Made by a program: the position numbers and the translations under genes
Shown: positions 33,501-44,968 of the stretch, piece after piece
Position numbering within the stretch: position 1 is the stretch's first letter
How the letters are laid out: each line of letters opens with the position of its first letter
NCBI GenBank assembly: GCA_036435485.1
Contig: CM071599.1
Span: 3,498,803-3,562,802 of the forward strand
DNA: 64,000 nucleotides
Source: Saposhnikovia divaricata
Taxonomy: Eukaryota; Streptophyta; Magnoliopsida; Apiales; Apiaceae
Reading direction: 5' to 3'
Notes under the pieces: model-generated
The model's input: only the letters and a program-made list of their open reading frames with translations
What the model was told of the DNA's origin: nothing
Databases searched by the model: none

Positions 33501-36178
33501 TTCGAAGTTCAGGTTAGCTACCCAAATAGAGATGTAAAGAAACTCTATCCATGGGGGGAAAGATAAAGCGTCGAAAGTTACCAAATCCGTACCTTCAGCC
33601 TTTTTGTTTTTTAAGAAATTGTCAACTACAAAAATTCACACGTGTCTCATTAATACCTATAAAATCTTATTAGAAGAGAATATACTGGCCAAGACATTTT
33701 TAACGAGATTCAACTTCTGTTTACTCATCAATAAGTATAATTTGGCTCCGCCACTGACTCAATATACTGCTAAGATCATGATTTGAATAATTATAAATAT
33801 CAGACAAAAGTTAACTCACACGAATAAGATTAAAGCAACATAAAATTACAAGCAACTTAGAAAAACAGTTCTGCTTACCTGGGTAACACTGTTCTCCATA
33901 CATGCCTCCTTCCAGGTACTGATGAACTTCCTGAGAGAATCACTGTCACGTGCAAGATCCACCTCATTGGTTTGCTTCTTTTTTTCTATTGATGAGGTAT
34001 ACTGTTTATCATTATTCAAGCCATGTGCTTCGACCACATCTCTTTTCAGAAATTGGTGTACTGGGGTTCCCGTACTTGAATCTTCTGATAGTCTCTTTCT
34101 TTTCAATGGCCTGTTGTGTCCATTGTGCATTTGAGTGCTACTAGCAGGTAAGGGGCTATGACTTGCTATACCTTTCGAACGAAGCCTTCTAATTTCCTCG
34201 TCCAAAGATGGATAAGGACAGCTACTACGGTCGGATCTTGCAATTTGTGATCGATAACTGCATAAATTCTGGGGAACATTTCCATCTCTGTTATCTGTAT
34301 CATTATTTAAAGTATCACTAACATCTTCAAATCTAATGTGCTTCCCACTAATATCCTTGTGTGTAGAAGTCGATGAACTGACACCAATGTGCCCATCCAT
34401 CTGCTTTTTCTGTGGGGAGGAAACATGACGCTTCCGTCTTTTTTTACCAGAAGTCGTATTTTCATCCCCTAAATATACGGGCTCTAACGTAACACCAATG
34501 TGCTCATCCAGCTCCTTTTTATGTTGTGAGGAACCAGGAAGCTTCCTGCTTTTTTTACCAGAAGTCATATTTTCATCCCCTAAATATTTTTTTATTGCAG
34601 CCTGTTCGGAATTCCATCCTTGTTGGATATGAGAAATATGCATCCTGTAGACAAAATTAACAATAACATATTATTAGAGAGCATTGCAGTCTGCATCACT
34701 GACAAGTCTATTCAAAAAAACTTAGTGTACTAAAGATCTTATTTAGATGTTACACATTGTTGGCATGTACCAACAGTACAGTAATGTGTTAGTACTAACA
34801 TGTGTGACTTCTGGTTTTGTAAAGTAAACCACACACAGATTTTCTAATGATACCCATGTCATCTGTCTGTAATGCACATACATTTTGTACTGTATTTGGG
34901 TACAATTTCCTGAGCATAAAAGTACTAGTCTTTATACAGAAACCCCGACATCTGTGACATGTATGAACCAGAATAAAACTAAGTAAATATTATTATAAAC
35001 AAACCAATGCATTCATTTACGATCAACGAAAAGCAACGTAATACTTACACTAAACTCCGAATCCGCACACCAAGCAATTCTTTCTTATCTACTGATTTTT
35101 TCTTTGCAATGAAATCCAATAGCTCAACAGCCGTGATGTCTTTCTGTTTCTTTTTTCTAATCAACTTAGAAATGAAAGAAATTATCTCTTCACTTGTAAT
35201 CTTGAACACATCTCTCACATCAGGACTTGCACCAAAATATTGCACAACAAGTGGGTGCCGTAATAAAGGGCCTAGCTCGAGTTCTTCAAACTTCTCAATA
35301 CCCTCGTTCTTGCAAATTGCCAATTCCAAATCGTACAATGATGTAATCTTCCGAACCCCAACAAAGCAGTGAATAAATGCATTAATCTAATAAAACACAA
35401 AAAGAATATCAGACAACATTATATCAGATTCCACACTCTTTTAACCCAAATAAAATCAAATAAAAGTAACAAATCAAGATTGCCATCTGTCATAAAATAA
35501 TATTAGACCCCATAGACTAGTTACAGGCAATAACTACACAATATTAAATTCCTTTTTTATTTTCATCTCCTTTAGAGTTGGTTGCCGAAAGAAAGAAAAA
35601 TCAGTACTACATATCAAAAACACAAAACGCGCAAAAAATGCCTATAAACAGAAAACAACAGACCTGCATTGTCTCACAACAGCATACATTGCTAACATAA
35701 TAATTCAAAATCCACAAATTCCTACATTACAATTTATAACATATACAATTCACACGATACGGGTTTTTAAATATACCTTCCCTTCGGTAACCATAAGTCG
35801 ATACAACGACGGAACCTCCTGCATTTGAAACCCAAACGAGTCCCACGAATCAGTCTTAAGAATGACCAATGCAGCTTGCCTGACTTTCCATGTAGTCACA
35901 CTATCTCCAGCCCCAACTAAGTCAGCCCGGGCCTTTTCGACAGCTCTATCGACCATTTCAAGAACCTCATTGGGATTAACCACTGGCCCATCAGGTGGGA
36001 AATTGGGGTTTTGAAACTGGAAATTAGGGTTTTGAAAGGGGAAATTGGCGGGAAAATTGGGGTTTGGGAGGAATTGATTGAGATGGGGTAGCAAGAAATT
36101 AGGGTTTTGAGGGAAAATTGGATTGAATTGAGGTTGGGACGGTGGCCCATGGTTGAAGCGCGGTGGTTGTCCGTACAT
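27514..36178 (-). CDS. NO VEIN-like protein with C-terminal DUF3883 domain
   Basis: Six reverse-strand exons with consistent GT-AG borders and phases: 36178-35777, 35386-35049, 34644-33879, 31603-31505, 28240-28150 and 27950-27514; about 710 residues. The N-terminus is Asn/Pro/Phe-rich (repeats of NPNF). Exon 2 has the conserved block INAFIHCFVGVRKITSLYDL with GPLLRHPLVVQYFG. Exon 3 is basic and low complexity with a 40-residue tandem repeat. The last exon is a DUF3883 domain (GRIGELVAFNYF, FPYDIAVGDEE, YIEVKATKSDRKDWFNIT), a nuclease-like fold with E-x-K. Plant NO VEIN is about 2700 residues with a histidine-kinase-type ATPase and acts in vascular patterning; this short form lacks the ATPase and fits the NO VEIN-like paralogue. 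Exons in the long introns could have been missed. Function is unknown. Confidence 0.75.
28488..28721. mobile_element. Stowaway-type MITE, 234 bp, in a NO VEIN-like intron
   Basis: The ends are CTCCCTCCGTCC and its near complement, extended by TTTTGATTTGTTATCA on the left and its complement on the right. TA flanks both sides (28486-28487 and 28722-28723). The centre is also self-complementary, so the whole element can fold into a hairpin. Mobilisation would need a mariner transposase from elsewhere. Confidence 0.9.
28905..29224 (+). mobile_element. TRIM (miniature LTR retrotransposon), about 320 bp
   Basis: Two direct terminal repeats of about 78 bp (about 28905-28982 and 29147-29224) share AGAATATATTATAAGATCC and GGTTTTAGATGAGTTGGTT and end TTAACA. 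TGGTATCAGAG directly after the first is a primer-binding site for initiator tRNA-Met. GAGTGAGGGGGAG before the second is a polypurine tract. There is no coding capacity between them. Flanks AAACC and AAATC are a near-match 5-bp duplication. Confidence 0.85.
29324..30021 (+). mobile_element. small DNA transposon, copy 1 (GTTACTCxGACTCG ends)
   Basis: GGTTATTT lies on both sides (29316-29323 and 30022-30029). Ends carry GTTACTCCGACTCG and the complement of ATACTCAGACTCG. Inside is GC-rich sequence at each end (CGTACCCGTGTCGACCCG, CCCCGTACCCGTGTCC) and AT-rich sequence in the middle. A short shared peptide frame (RRNLKVAGESYTLEYYKDKK) is in both copies but is not a recognised protein. Confidence 0.7.
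30342..31064 (-). mobile_element. small DNA transposon, copy 2, inverted relative to copy 1
   Basis: This is the reverse-complement relative of 29324-30021, with the same end words (TGTTACTCAGACTCG at the left, CGAGTCGGAGTAACA at the right) and the same internal order. It contains an extra TTTTTTTTGACAGGTACTATATTAACATGA insertion or duplication near 30619-30650. No clean target duplication was found. Together the copies form an inverted pair with a 320-bp spacer inside the intron. Confidence 0.75.
31604..33878 (-). other. NO VEIN-like intron between exons 3 and 4
   Basis: AT-rich, about 2.3 kb. No transposon ends or RNA genes were recognised, and no reading frame resembles NO VEIN proteins. 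ATTCTCAACCTT and GAGAATCTGAGCTT occur twice (about 33310-33395), a short local duplication. A (TA) run is at about 32500-32512. Confidence 0.4.
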
Positions 36179-37104
36179 GTTTTGGGGAAGATTTCAAGGG
36201 TTTATGGGTTTGAGGTTTTTATAAGACTAGGGTTTTGTGGTGGTGTAAAAAAATGGTCAAGAAATTTTTATTGATTTTCAAAATTTAATATTTTATTGAG
36301 TCATAATTCAAAATTTTTATTAGTTAATCCGAAATCACACTCAACTTAGCGTAACAAACGATATGAAGAAGAGTTTGATAAATGATAACACTCAATTTAG
36401 TAGTACCAACATCATTGAATTACTTTTATTATTAAAAAATCATGTTTTATTAGAAATTTCAATTCAATTGTATCTACCACCTATACACATACACATGTAC
36501 GATACACACGATTATTTTTCACAACTTTTCATCTTTATCATTTTGAAACCTGATTAACTAAAGAGTATAATTTCATATATAAATATATATTTGTAAGTTT
36601 TCTAAAATAGTATAATTTTATATATAAATATGAATGGGTATTTTTGTAAATTTAAATTTTTTAAAAAATTTATTAATTAGCCCTGCGAGCCCAATAAATA
36701 TTAAAAGAAATCTCAGGAAAGTTCTTTGAGGTTAATCTCAGGGTCCTTTTTCTCTTAACTAAAACTAATTATATCGTATATATAATTAGCGTAAGGGGTT
36801 TTTGATGGTCGTCTGGTCGTCAGGGCTATGATATGTTTTCTACAATATTTGTATAAAACCTAATATAATATATAAGTAATTTCCCAAAACAAATTGAATT
36901 ATGAATGTGAAATTCGTAATCTGTCTTCCAGGCCTGTTTCAGGGCTGCTCTATTTGGATATTGGTGTTGGACTAGTTCTAAGTTGTAGATAATTTCGTTA
37001 GCTTCGCATGGGCTGTAAGATCGTTCAATTCTGATGTCTAAAACTCGAGCTAGGGCCCAAACAGTGATAAATGCACATGCAGCCCAATAAATCCGAATTT
37101 TCTT
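36179..37104. other. upstream region of the NO VEIN-like gene and an unrecognised open stretch
   Basis: The first 150 bp should hold the NO VEIN-like promoter and leader; no clear TATA box is seen. At 36826-37137 a reverse ORF of 103 codons (LNYKKIRIYWAACAF) ends inside the MULE-type MITE at 37115. Joining across that insertion keeps a similar composition, so the sequence predates it, but I cannot assign it to a protein family. Confidence 0.4.
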
Positions 37105-37114
37105 GTAATTTAAG

Positions 37115-38438
37115 GGGTAAAAGGCCGTTTTCGTCACTGTACTATTCGAAAACTTTCATTTGGGTCACCAGCCCAAAAAACCTTTCAGTCAAACACTTAA
37201 ACTATCAAAATATTTCAAATAGGTTACTGCCGTCAGTCTCCGTTAAATTGACTAACGGAATGATTACGTGGAATCCTACGTGGCTGATCGATATTATTTT
37301 TAACTAATAATTAATTCCATTTTATTTAATTAACACCCAAATATATTACTTACTCCTCTCTTTATACACACATACATACACCGACATTGAAAGGGGAGGG
37401 AGGTGGGAGATTACTCTCTAATCTCTCTTCGATTTCTTCTCTCAATGTCTTCTTAATACATACATATATATATATATACATAACTCCTCTCAATCTCTCT
37501 TCGATTTCTTCCCTTAATCTCTTCTTAATATATATGTATTTTTGCTGTTGGGTGGTCGAGTTAGTTGTTGGTGAGGCTGGTTGATGGGGGTTATGGTAGG
37601 TGGGTGATAATTGATAAGGAGGAAGGGTAGTGGTGGGCAGGCTGAACGAAATTATGGAGAAGGGTGGGTACGGCTTTCGTCCAAGTTTGGTAATGTGGCT
37701 GTGTTGAACGGAGGAGGTGAAGTGGGTTGTGGGATGAGGTGAAGGGAGATGGGAAAAGAGATGGGTTGGGAGAGGAATTAAATGGCGGTGGTGGTGTGAT
37801 AAATTGATGGGGGCGACGAAATTTGGAGAAGGGGAGGGAGACGGAGGTGGAATGATGGTTAAGGGAGAGTTGATTTGGGGTGCGGCTGGTGGTGTTCGAA
37901 GGAGATGGGTCGAGGGAAGAGGAGGAGGCGGTGGGTTTGAGTTGAAGGAGAGAAGGAAGGGTGGGTTGTTGCAGGCGGCGAGGTGAACTGTTAGAGATGG
38001 TCGGTGCGGCGGCTGTGAGGCGGAATGGATTGAAGGTGGAGGCGTGGGAAGGCGGAGTGGTTTTAGAAGGGTTGGAGGTACGGTTGAAGGAGAGAGCTAC
38101 GGTTGAAGGTGAACGGAGGCTGCTGGTTGGAGATGAGAGATTGTATTAAAGATTTTAATTTGTGTTACTTTTTTTTTCTTTTTTGTTAAATAAAAATATA
38201 TTAGATTTTAGATAGATGACATGGATGATGATGTGGAGCTGAGATGTAAGTTGATGTGTAAAAAGTTAACGGACTTCCGTTAAGTCAACGAAAAATTAAC
38301 GGTGGTGAAATTTTTTTATTGTACAATGATCCAATTGAAAGTTATATTTAGTTCAGTAATTCGTTTGAAAGGTTTTTTGGGCTGGTGACCTAAGTGAAAG
38401 TTTTCATATAGTACAATGATGAATTTGGCCATTTACCC
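37115..38438. mobile_element. MULE-type non-autonomous element, 1324 bp, 10-bp target duplication
   Basis: GTAATTTAAG flanks both ends exactly (37105-37114 and 38439-38448). Terminal inverted repeats of about 85 bp begin GGGTAAAAGGCC on the left and GGGTAAATGGCC on the right (complement), and both include GGTCACCAGCCCAAAAAACC. Long inverted repeats and a 9-11 bp duplication fit Mutator-like elements. The centre (37390-38150) is strongly G/purine-rich on the forward strand, giving spurious ORFs. No transposase is encoded. Confidence 0.88.
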
Positions 38439-38448
38439 GTAATTTAAG

Positions 38449-39629
38449 TCCAAATAAACTCAATTCCTTCCAAGTATGGGAATTCTTTATTTCATGTCAT
38501 AAAACGTTAAACTTTAATTAATAACTTCCAATTATTTATAAATACAATAAATATGAGGATGAAATTATATAAAATACATATAAATATATACTCTATCAAA
38601 TATCCCCACACTTAGCACTTTGCACATCCTCGTGCAAACTAATATAATATAGCTATTAACTACTAACTAGTACCACTTACATAGGTGATCACGGTTGCAT
38701 TTGACATATGCAACAAGCCCTTTAAACCCCTAGGTAGCCCTAGTGGACGAGTGAGGTCTCGTGAGGGCCTATGGTGAATGTACCCACAAAATCCATCTAG
38801 CTCATGTAAAAGATTGAATGCCAATACAACACCACACATACAAGTCCTCTCGTGCTATATCAACTTAAGAATCAAAGTAATTATGCAATGCCTTGGTGTC
38901 GAAGATACAAGTATTCACACAGTTTACTAAAAGAATATTCATAACTTCTCAAAAGTCCATGTCAAGTGTAAGAATAAGTTGGTAACCATGCTAAGGCCAC
39001 AAGAGTACATCTTTGAGTCAAAACTTGAGATCTCATGTGCATAAAACAAGTAATAACTCACATTTCACCCACAAAAGAATATTCATTCAAATACAAGGGT
39101 AAATGTATCACTCAATTCTAACAAAATCATAATTATGCTTGATACTTGTTATCAATCTAACTTTAACACAACATACATCAATGATGATAATAAAAAGGTC
39201 TTTATTTAGGTTGTAACGGGGCTAGGAACAAGGTATGTCAAGTAAAGCCAAACAAGGTGAAGTGTCAAAAGCTAGTACCCAATAACATAAATCATTCAAC
39301 TCCCTATCTATTATCCCCACACTTGGATTTTTTTTATTTTCTTTCAACAAATAACTTGATTAGTCGAATAAAGAAGGATCACATATATATCGAATAAAGA
39401 AGGATCACAAAAATATAGGTATGCTCTCATATAAGTAATATTTGTTTTTCTTTTGTTTTTTTGAGAACTAAGAAGCTAATATAAACAAGTACAATGATCC
39501 CAAAATATTCTTACAAAATTCGACTAACAAGTAAACAAACAAACCCAATATTTTCCCAAAGTAATGACCATCGGTAAAACCCCATACACACCTTTTAACT
39601 CCCTCAAACACTCTACTAGCCTTTGGCAA
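38449..39629 (-). mobile_element. gypsy-like LTR retrotransposon remnant, 3' side (non-coding)
   Basis: No ORF. CCCCACACTTAGCACTTTGC (about 38605) resembles CCCCACACTTAAATGGGTC at 45760, which lies on the other side of the LINE, so both flanks look like parts of one large element read on the reverse strand. No LTR was found here. Confidence 0.5.
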
Positions 39630-39672
39630 TTTGGGTTCAAGTTTTTTTTTTGAAAGAAACGAACTTGCAATC

Positions 39673-42600
39673 TTATAGATTATCAGAATTCAGTACATGG
39701 TAAATGAAATCAGGAGGGGTATCAACCCATTCCTTAAGATCAGACGTAGAATGGGTAGCTAAAAGATGCGCTACTCCATTCGCAGATCTACGAACATGCT
39801 GCACTGTAATATGATTAAAGTGCTTACAAAGCTGAATACAATCCGAGACAATCGTGTGAAAATAGCTCATACCCTCTACACCTTTGCATGCCTCGACCAA
39901 GACCTTGGAATCCGACTCGAAAACACAGTGATCATAATGAAAGCTATGAACCCAGGAGAGAGCATTTCGAAGAGCCAAAGCTTCAGCCTCCCTAGGCTGC
40001 CAGCGCCCATCCAACCAACAGGAGGATGCTCTAATGAACTGCCCAGCTGCATCTCGAACCACTGCTCCAATTCCAATATGAGAATCCCAGCATAGAGCTG
40101 CATCAATATTAATTTTTATCCACCCCCCAGGAGGCTTGATCCAACCTAAGCTTTGCACAACATTCACTGATCTGTTCCAACTAGTGTCGAGAGCTCGAGC
40201 ACGCTTCCATTCAGAAAGCAGGCTTATTGTAGCAGAGATGACACCAAAGGCAGAGCCGTTCACTCGGTTCCAGACCCAATTGTTTCGACGGTTCCAGAGA
40301 CTCCAACAAGTCATCCCAAACAAAGCACATTGGTCACAAGTAAGGGATTTGAAAATGCGAATTAACATGTCAAGACACGTTTCGTTCAGGTGGCGAATTG
40401 CGTGGCTCTGAAGGCCGGTCATTGCCCACACTGTTTTGGCAAAGTCACAATCAAACAAAACATGGGTATTGCTTTCGATATCCCTGAAGCACCATGGGCA
40501 ACCCTGATTTACCTGGACTTTTTTTAAGACCAATGCCAGCATTGTTGGTAAGCAACCCTTGCAGACACGCCACAGAAAGCATGTAATTTTGCTTGGAATT
40601 TTTAAACTCCATAACCTATGCCAGAATTGGCGAAGAGACACATCAAAAGGCCCTTGAATCTGTTGATACACACTCTTTACCGTAAATTGCCCTTTAGGAT
40701 GAGGTAACCAGAACCAGTCATCAGCTTTTTGTTGGCAAGGGAGAGGGATTCTTCGAATCAGACTACTATCACGGTCGTTGAATATGTCAGCTAATATATC
40801 AGAGTTCCATGAGTTTGTGTCTGTATCAATCAGACTGTGAACATTCATATTCTGCAGTTCAGGAACTTGGATTGTCGACACATAGCCGTTTTCCTCGCAA
40901 GGAAGCCAAGGCACTTCCCAGACTTTTGTGCTGGTCCCATCTCCAATCCTTTTTCGACAGCCCATTCTGATAGTATCCTGAGCCGATAAAATGCTACGCC
41001 ATAGGTAGCTTGGGTTCGCTCCCAACTCAGCATTTAAGAAGTCAGTACGAGGGAAGTATCTAGCTTTTAAAAGATTTGAAACCAAAGAGTTTGCTCCAGT
41101 CAAAATTCTCCATCCTTGCTTAGCTAGCAATGCCGTGTTGAATTACCTTAAGCCTCTAACGCCTAATCCTCCTCCATATTTCGAGACGCACAACTTATCC
41201 CAGGCTATCCATCTAATACCTCTATTTCTCGCACCTTGCCCCCACCAAAAGCCGTTCATTGCTTTTTCAATTTTATCACATATACTGTCAGGGGTTAAGA
41301 AAAGGCTCATCCAAAAGTTTGGAGTGGCCTGAGCAGCAGTTTTTAAGAGGGTTAACTTCCCACCTTTTGACAAGGAGACATTTTCCCATGATTGTAATTT
41401 CTGGGTGACTCGGTCAGCTAGGAAACCAAAGACTGCATTTTTATTCTTTCCTACGAACATAGGCATGCCCAAGTATTTGGCAGGAGAGCTAATTTCTTGG
41501 ACTTCCAATGCAGAACAAACTCTACGACGATCTTCGATTAGAGTATTTGGGCTGAAAGTAATACTCGATTTGTTGTAATTGATAGCTTGCCCAGATAGAT
41601 TTTCATATCTATGCAAGATGCTTTTCATAGTACGAGCTTCAACCTCCGTAGCCCTGAAAAATAGATAGCAATCGTCTGCGAAAAGGAGGTGGGATATAGA
41701 GGGGGCTCCTCTAGCTATAGCACATCCGTGGATCAAATCGGCCTGCTCATTTCGTTTAATGATTGCACTTAACCCTTCTGCACACATAATATACAAATAG
41801 GGTGATAGGGGGTCCCCTTGGCGAATCCCACGCTGCGGAATAACATCCCCAAAAACCTCCCCATTATGTAAGAAACTGTAAGAAACAGTTCTAACACAAG
41901 ACATAATTCTAGATATCCATAAAGATTGGAATCCGAATTTCAGCAACATATTCTCAATGAAATTCCATTCGAGTCGATCAAAAGCTTTAGAGATATCAAT
42001 CTTGAGGCCTGCAATACCATGTTTACCTTGAGTTTTCCTTCGGATGTAATGGTTTATCTCAAAAGCAATTATGGCATTATCCGTAAGGAGGCGCCCTTCT
42101 ACGAAAGCACTTTGATTGTCTGAGATGATCGATTTTAAGCAAGGTTTCAGCCTATTTGTCAAGACTTTAGAGAGAATACGCATAAGAACGTTGCATAACG
42201 AGATAGGCCTGAACTCCGTCATGTATTGAGGCTTCTTGACTTTTGGAGCGAGACAAACTAGAGTGTTGTTTACTCCTTTTGGAAGCTCTCCAGTTTGGAA
42301 GAAATTTTTACAGAAGCCAACAATGTCATTGCCTACGATGCTCCAGTAAGTTTGAAAAAAAGCAGGGTTGAGGCCATCTGGCCCGGGCGATTTGCTTGGG
42401 TGCATAGAAAGGACTGCATTTTTTACTTCCTCATCCTGAATTGGTAACAGCAGGTCTTGGTTTTGGTCATTAGTGACCGTAGCAATTCTTTCCCCATCTG
42501 TCAACAACCCATCATTTTGTGAGGACTGAAATAAGTTAGAGAAATACTCTGTAATGATGTCCCTAACATCCTCTTTCGATTCTGTCCATGTTCCATTTGC

Positions 42601-43722
42601 ATCCATTAGACCTACAATATGGTTGTTGCTTTTCCGCTTTGAGGCATACTTATGAAAGTAGTGTGAGTTTTCATCACCCTCGGCAAGCCAAATTTGCTTT
42701 GCTCTCTGCTGCCAGAAAATTTCTTGTTTTTCCATTAGTCGAAGGTAGTTCCATCGAGCTTCACTATAAAGCCTTATCCCTTGAGCATCTCTCCGAGGAC
42801 GAAACCTCTTCATTTGGATTCTATAAGACTTCAGCTGCTCTTTCATTTCTTTGACCAAGCCACCACCCCATTCTTCGAGCCTCAAACAACAAAGCGACAG
42901 CTTCTGAATCAAGTCACTAGAGTCCATGTCCATCCAGCAATTAGCAATGACATTAAAGCAATCTTTTTCTCGATTCCATATATTTTCAAAACGGAATCGC
43001 CTAGCTTTAGGCACATACACCCTTCTATTAAGGTCCAGGAAGAGAGGGAGGTGATCTGAAGTCGAGACGTCTAGCACTTTAACTACTGCGTTTGGGAATA
43101 ACTCTCTCCAATCTCTGGTTGCCAAGCCCCTATCTAGCCTCTCCTGAATCCAAAGGTCTGTGCCACGACATCTTTCCCAGGTAAAACACTCCCCTTCGTA
43201 GCCCAAGTCTGACAAACCACAATTAGCCACCGTGTCTGAGAATCCTTGTAAAAGAGCTTGAGGATGATTACGGCCCCCTCGCTTCTCACTAGCAAACATG
43301 AGGTCGTTGAAGTCGCCAATCGCACACCAAGGGAGGGATGAATTGTTTGACAGCATACGAATCATAGCCCACGCATCCCTTCTTCTAGCTCTCTCAGGGT
43401 AGCCATAAATCCCCGTGTATCTCCATCTCCCTACTTGGTCATTAGAAACTTCGAAATCTATATAATTAGGACAGCTATCTTTAATCTGAACCCCACCTTC
43501 ATTCTTCCAAAACAAAGCTAAACCTCCTCCATGGCCTTGCGCATCAACTGCAAAGAAGCCAGCAAAGCCTATCTTTTTACAAATATCAGCAATTTTATTT
43601 GCCTTAACCAAAGTTTCAGAAATAAAAACAACAGAGGGCCTATAGAAGCTAATGGTTTCTTTAAGAAACCGAACTGCCCGTGGTTTGGCCAGCCCACGGC
43701 AGTTCCAGGCTAGAAGACTCAT
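39673..43722 (-). pseudogene. LINE ORF2: endonuclease, reverse transcriptase, RNase H (one nonsense codon)
   Basis: One frame of 1350 codons from ATG 43722 (MSLLAWNCRGLAKPRAV) to 39673, broken only by TAA at 41143-41145. The apurinic-type endonuclease covers residues 1 to about 230 (WNCRGL, ISETLV, GDFNDL, STSDHLPLF). The reverse transcriptase lies at about 470-740 (FRPISLCNVLMRILSKVL, RQGDPLSPYL, LLFADDCYLFF). A zinc-binding RT-associated segment is near 1010-1095 (WSLKIPSKITCFLWRVC, ESNTHVLFDC). RNase H lies at about 1205-1330 (INIDAALCWDS, REAEALALRNAL, FESDSKVLVEAC, ANGVAHLLA). The proteins would nick target DNA and copy the RNA in place. The stop separates the RNase H part. Confidence 0.92.
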
Positions 43723-44968
43723 AATATTTGGCGGGCCTGGAGACCAGAACCCGCCACTTCCCCGTTTTTTGGCCCGTTGTCATTTCCAAGCCCATTAGTA
43801 TTTTCAAGCCCATCAGCCTTCTCACTGTTGTGGTCAATATCAATTTCTTCTAAAGCAGTCTCTACACGCTTTCTTTTTGGGTCTAACGCAATCCTTTCAT
43901 TTAAAAATAAGCTGCTGTCAGTTGTCTCCCTCTGCTCCAGGTTTAAATTATCCTTATTCCCATTAGCAAGCGTGATAACTTTAGTATTTTCCCCATAACC
44001 ATGGCCGACAACTGTAGCACTATCCCCATGCTCACATGTGACAACTCTGACTGCCCCTTGATCGTCATGTGTTTCGCGACCACCACCATCAACCTCCATG
44101 AATCCTGGTTCCGTCAGATCGTCTCCTCGAGTGGTGGTTGACACTGTAGGACTTGTTTTGTTCAAACTCCACTGGCTTTCTCCATCATTAACATTACGGA
44201 GCCACCTAGCTCCTGCACCAATTTTATTGGACGTGTTGGTGCTCTCAACCATACTCCATATGCACGCTCGACCAATTTGTCTGGATTGGCATACACCACA
44301 TTACAGTCTCTATCTGAATGTCCTATTTTCCCGCAGACAAAACAGAAAGAACTCAACCTCTCGTACTTAAAGTTAATCCAATTCCAGTTGCTAGCATCCC
44401 GTTTTAGTTTCATTCTCCTTTTCAGTGGTTTCTCAATGTTCATAGTAACCCTAATCCTCACATGATCTTTCCAAATATTATTAAAATACGAAGGGTCAGA
44501 CTTAATATAGGATCCAAACGAATCTCCGATGCTTTTAAGAGTAATCTCAGTTAGGAGTCCCTTTGGAATACCGTAGACTTGAACCCAGATGTCTACATCC
44601 TTCAAGCTTACCAGGTGTGGATCTTCATTTTCTAGCAACTGATGGAATACCAACATGCTTTGTTCAAAGGACCAGGGTCCACTCTCCATCACTTTCTGCA
44701 AATCTAGGATGTGAAAGAAGACGAACGAGTACCGGAGGTTTCCTATATCGTGGATCTCCATCCCTTCTTTTGGCCTCCAGAGAGAAGCCATGACATTTTG
44801 CATTGCATTGAAGTTGATATTCTTGTCAGTTAAGAAGCTCCCCACGAGAGTATATGTTTGAACATCCTTTGTGATAGTCGCCTCTTCCGCTAAGACCCCA
44901 CCTTCTTCTTCCTATTCTAATGTCATTTGTGCATACATATTTTCCAACGAGTGACTAGTTGCCTCCAT
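43719..44968 (-). pseudogene. LINE ORF1: DUF4283/CCHC RNA-binding protein, broken
   Basis: Starts at ATG 44968 (MEATSHSLENMYAQMTLE) and meets a TAG at 44912-44914 after 18 codons. The frame then stays open to 44162 and has a DUF4283-type domain (WDIxVQVYGIP-like segment VDIWVQVYGIPKGLL) and a zinc knuckle (CFVCGKIGHSDRDC). A frameshift near 44190-44250 moves the reading to the frame ending at 43719, which supplies the acidic/basic tail. The last codons overlap the ORF2 start by a few bases (ORF2 ATG at 43722). Plant L1 ORF1 proteins coat the RNA for target-primed reverse transcription. Confidence 0.85.

Noticed and set aside
27514..36178. Full-length NO VEIN (about 2700 residues with ATPase)
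   Set aside because: No histidine-kinase-type ATPase motif was found in any frame of the introns, and the six exons join in phase, so the short NO VEIN-like form is preferred.
36826..37137. 103-codon reverse ORF (LNYKKIRIYWAACAF)
   Set aside because: Kept only as an unrecognised stretch: it is cut by a transposon, lacks a supported start and has no known domain.
37387..38149. Gly/Arg/Glu-rich forward ORFs
   Set aside because: They come from the purine-rich centre of a MULE-type MITE and have no family features.
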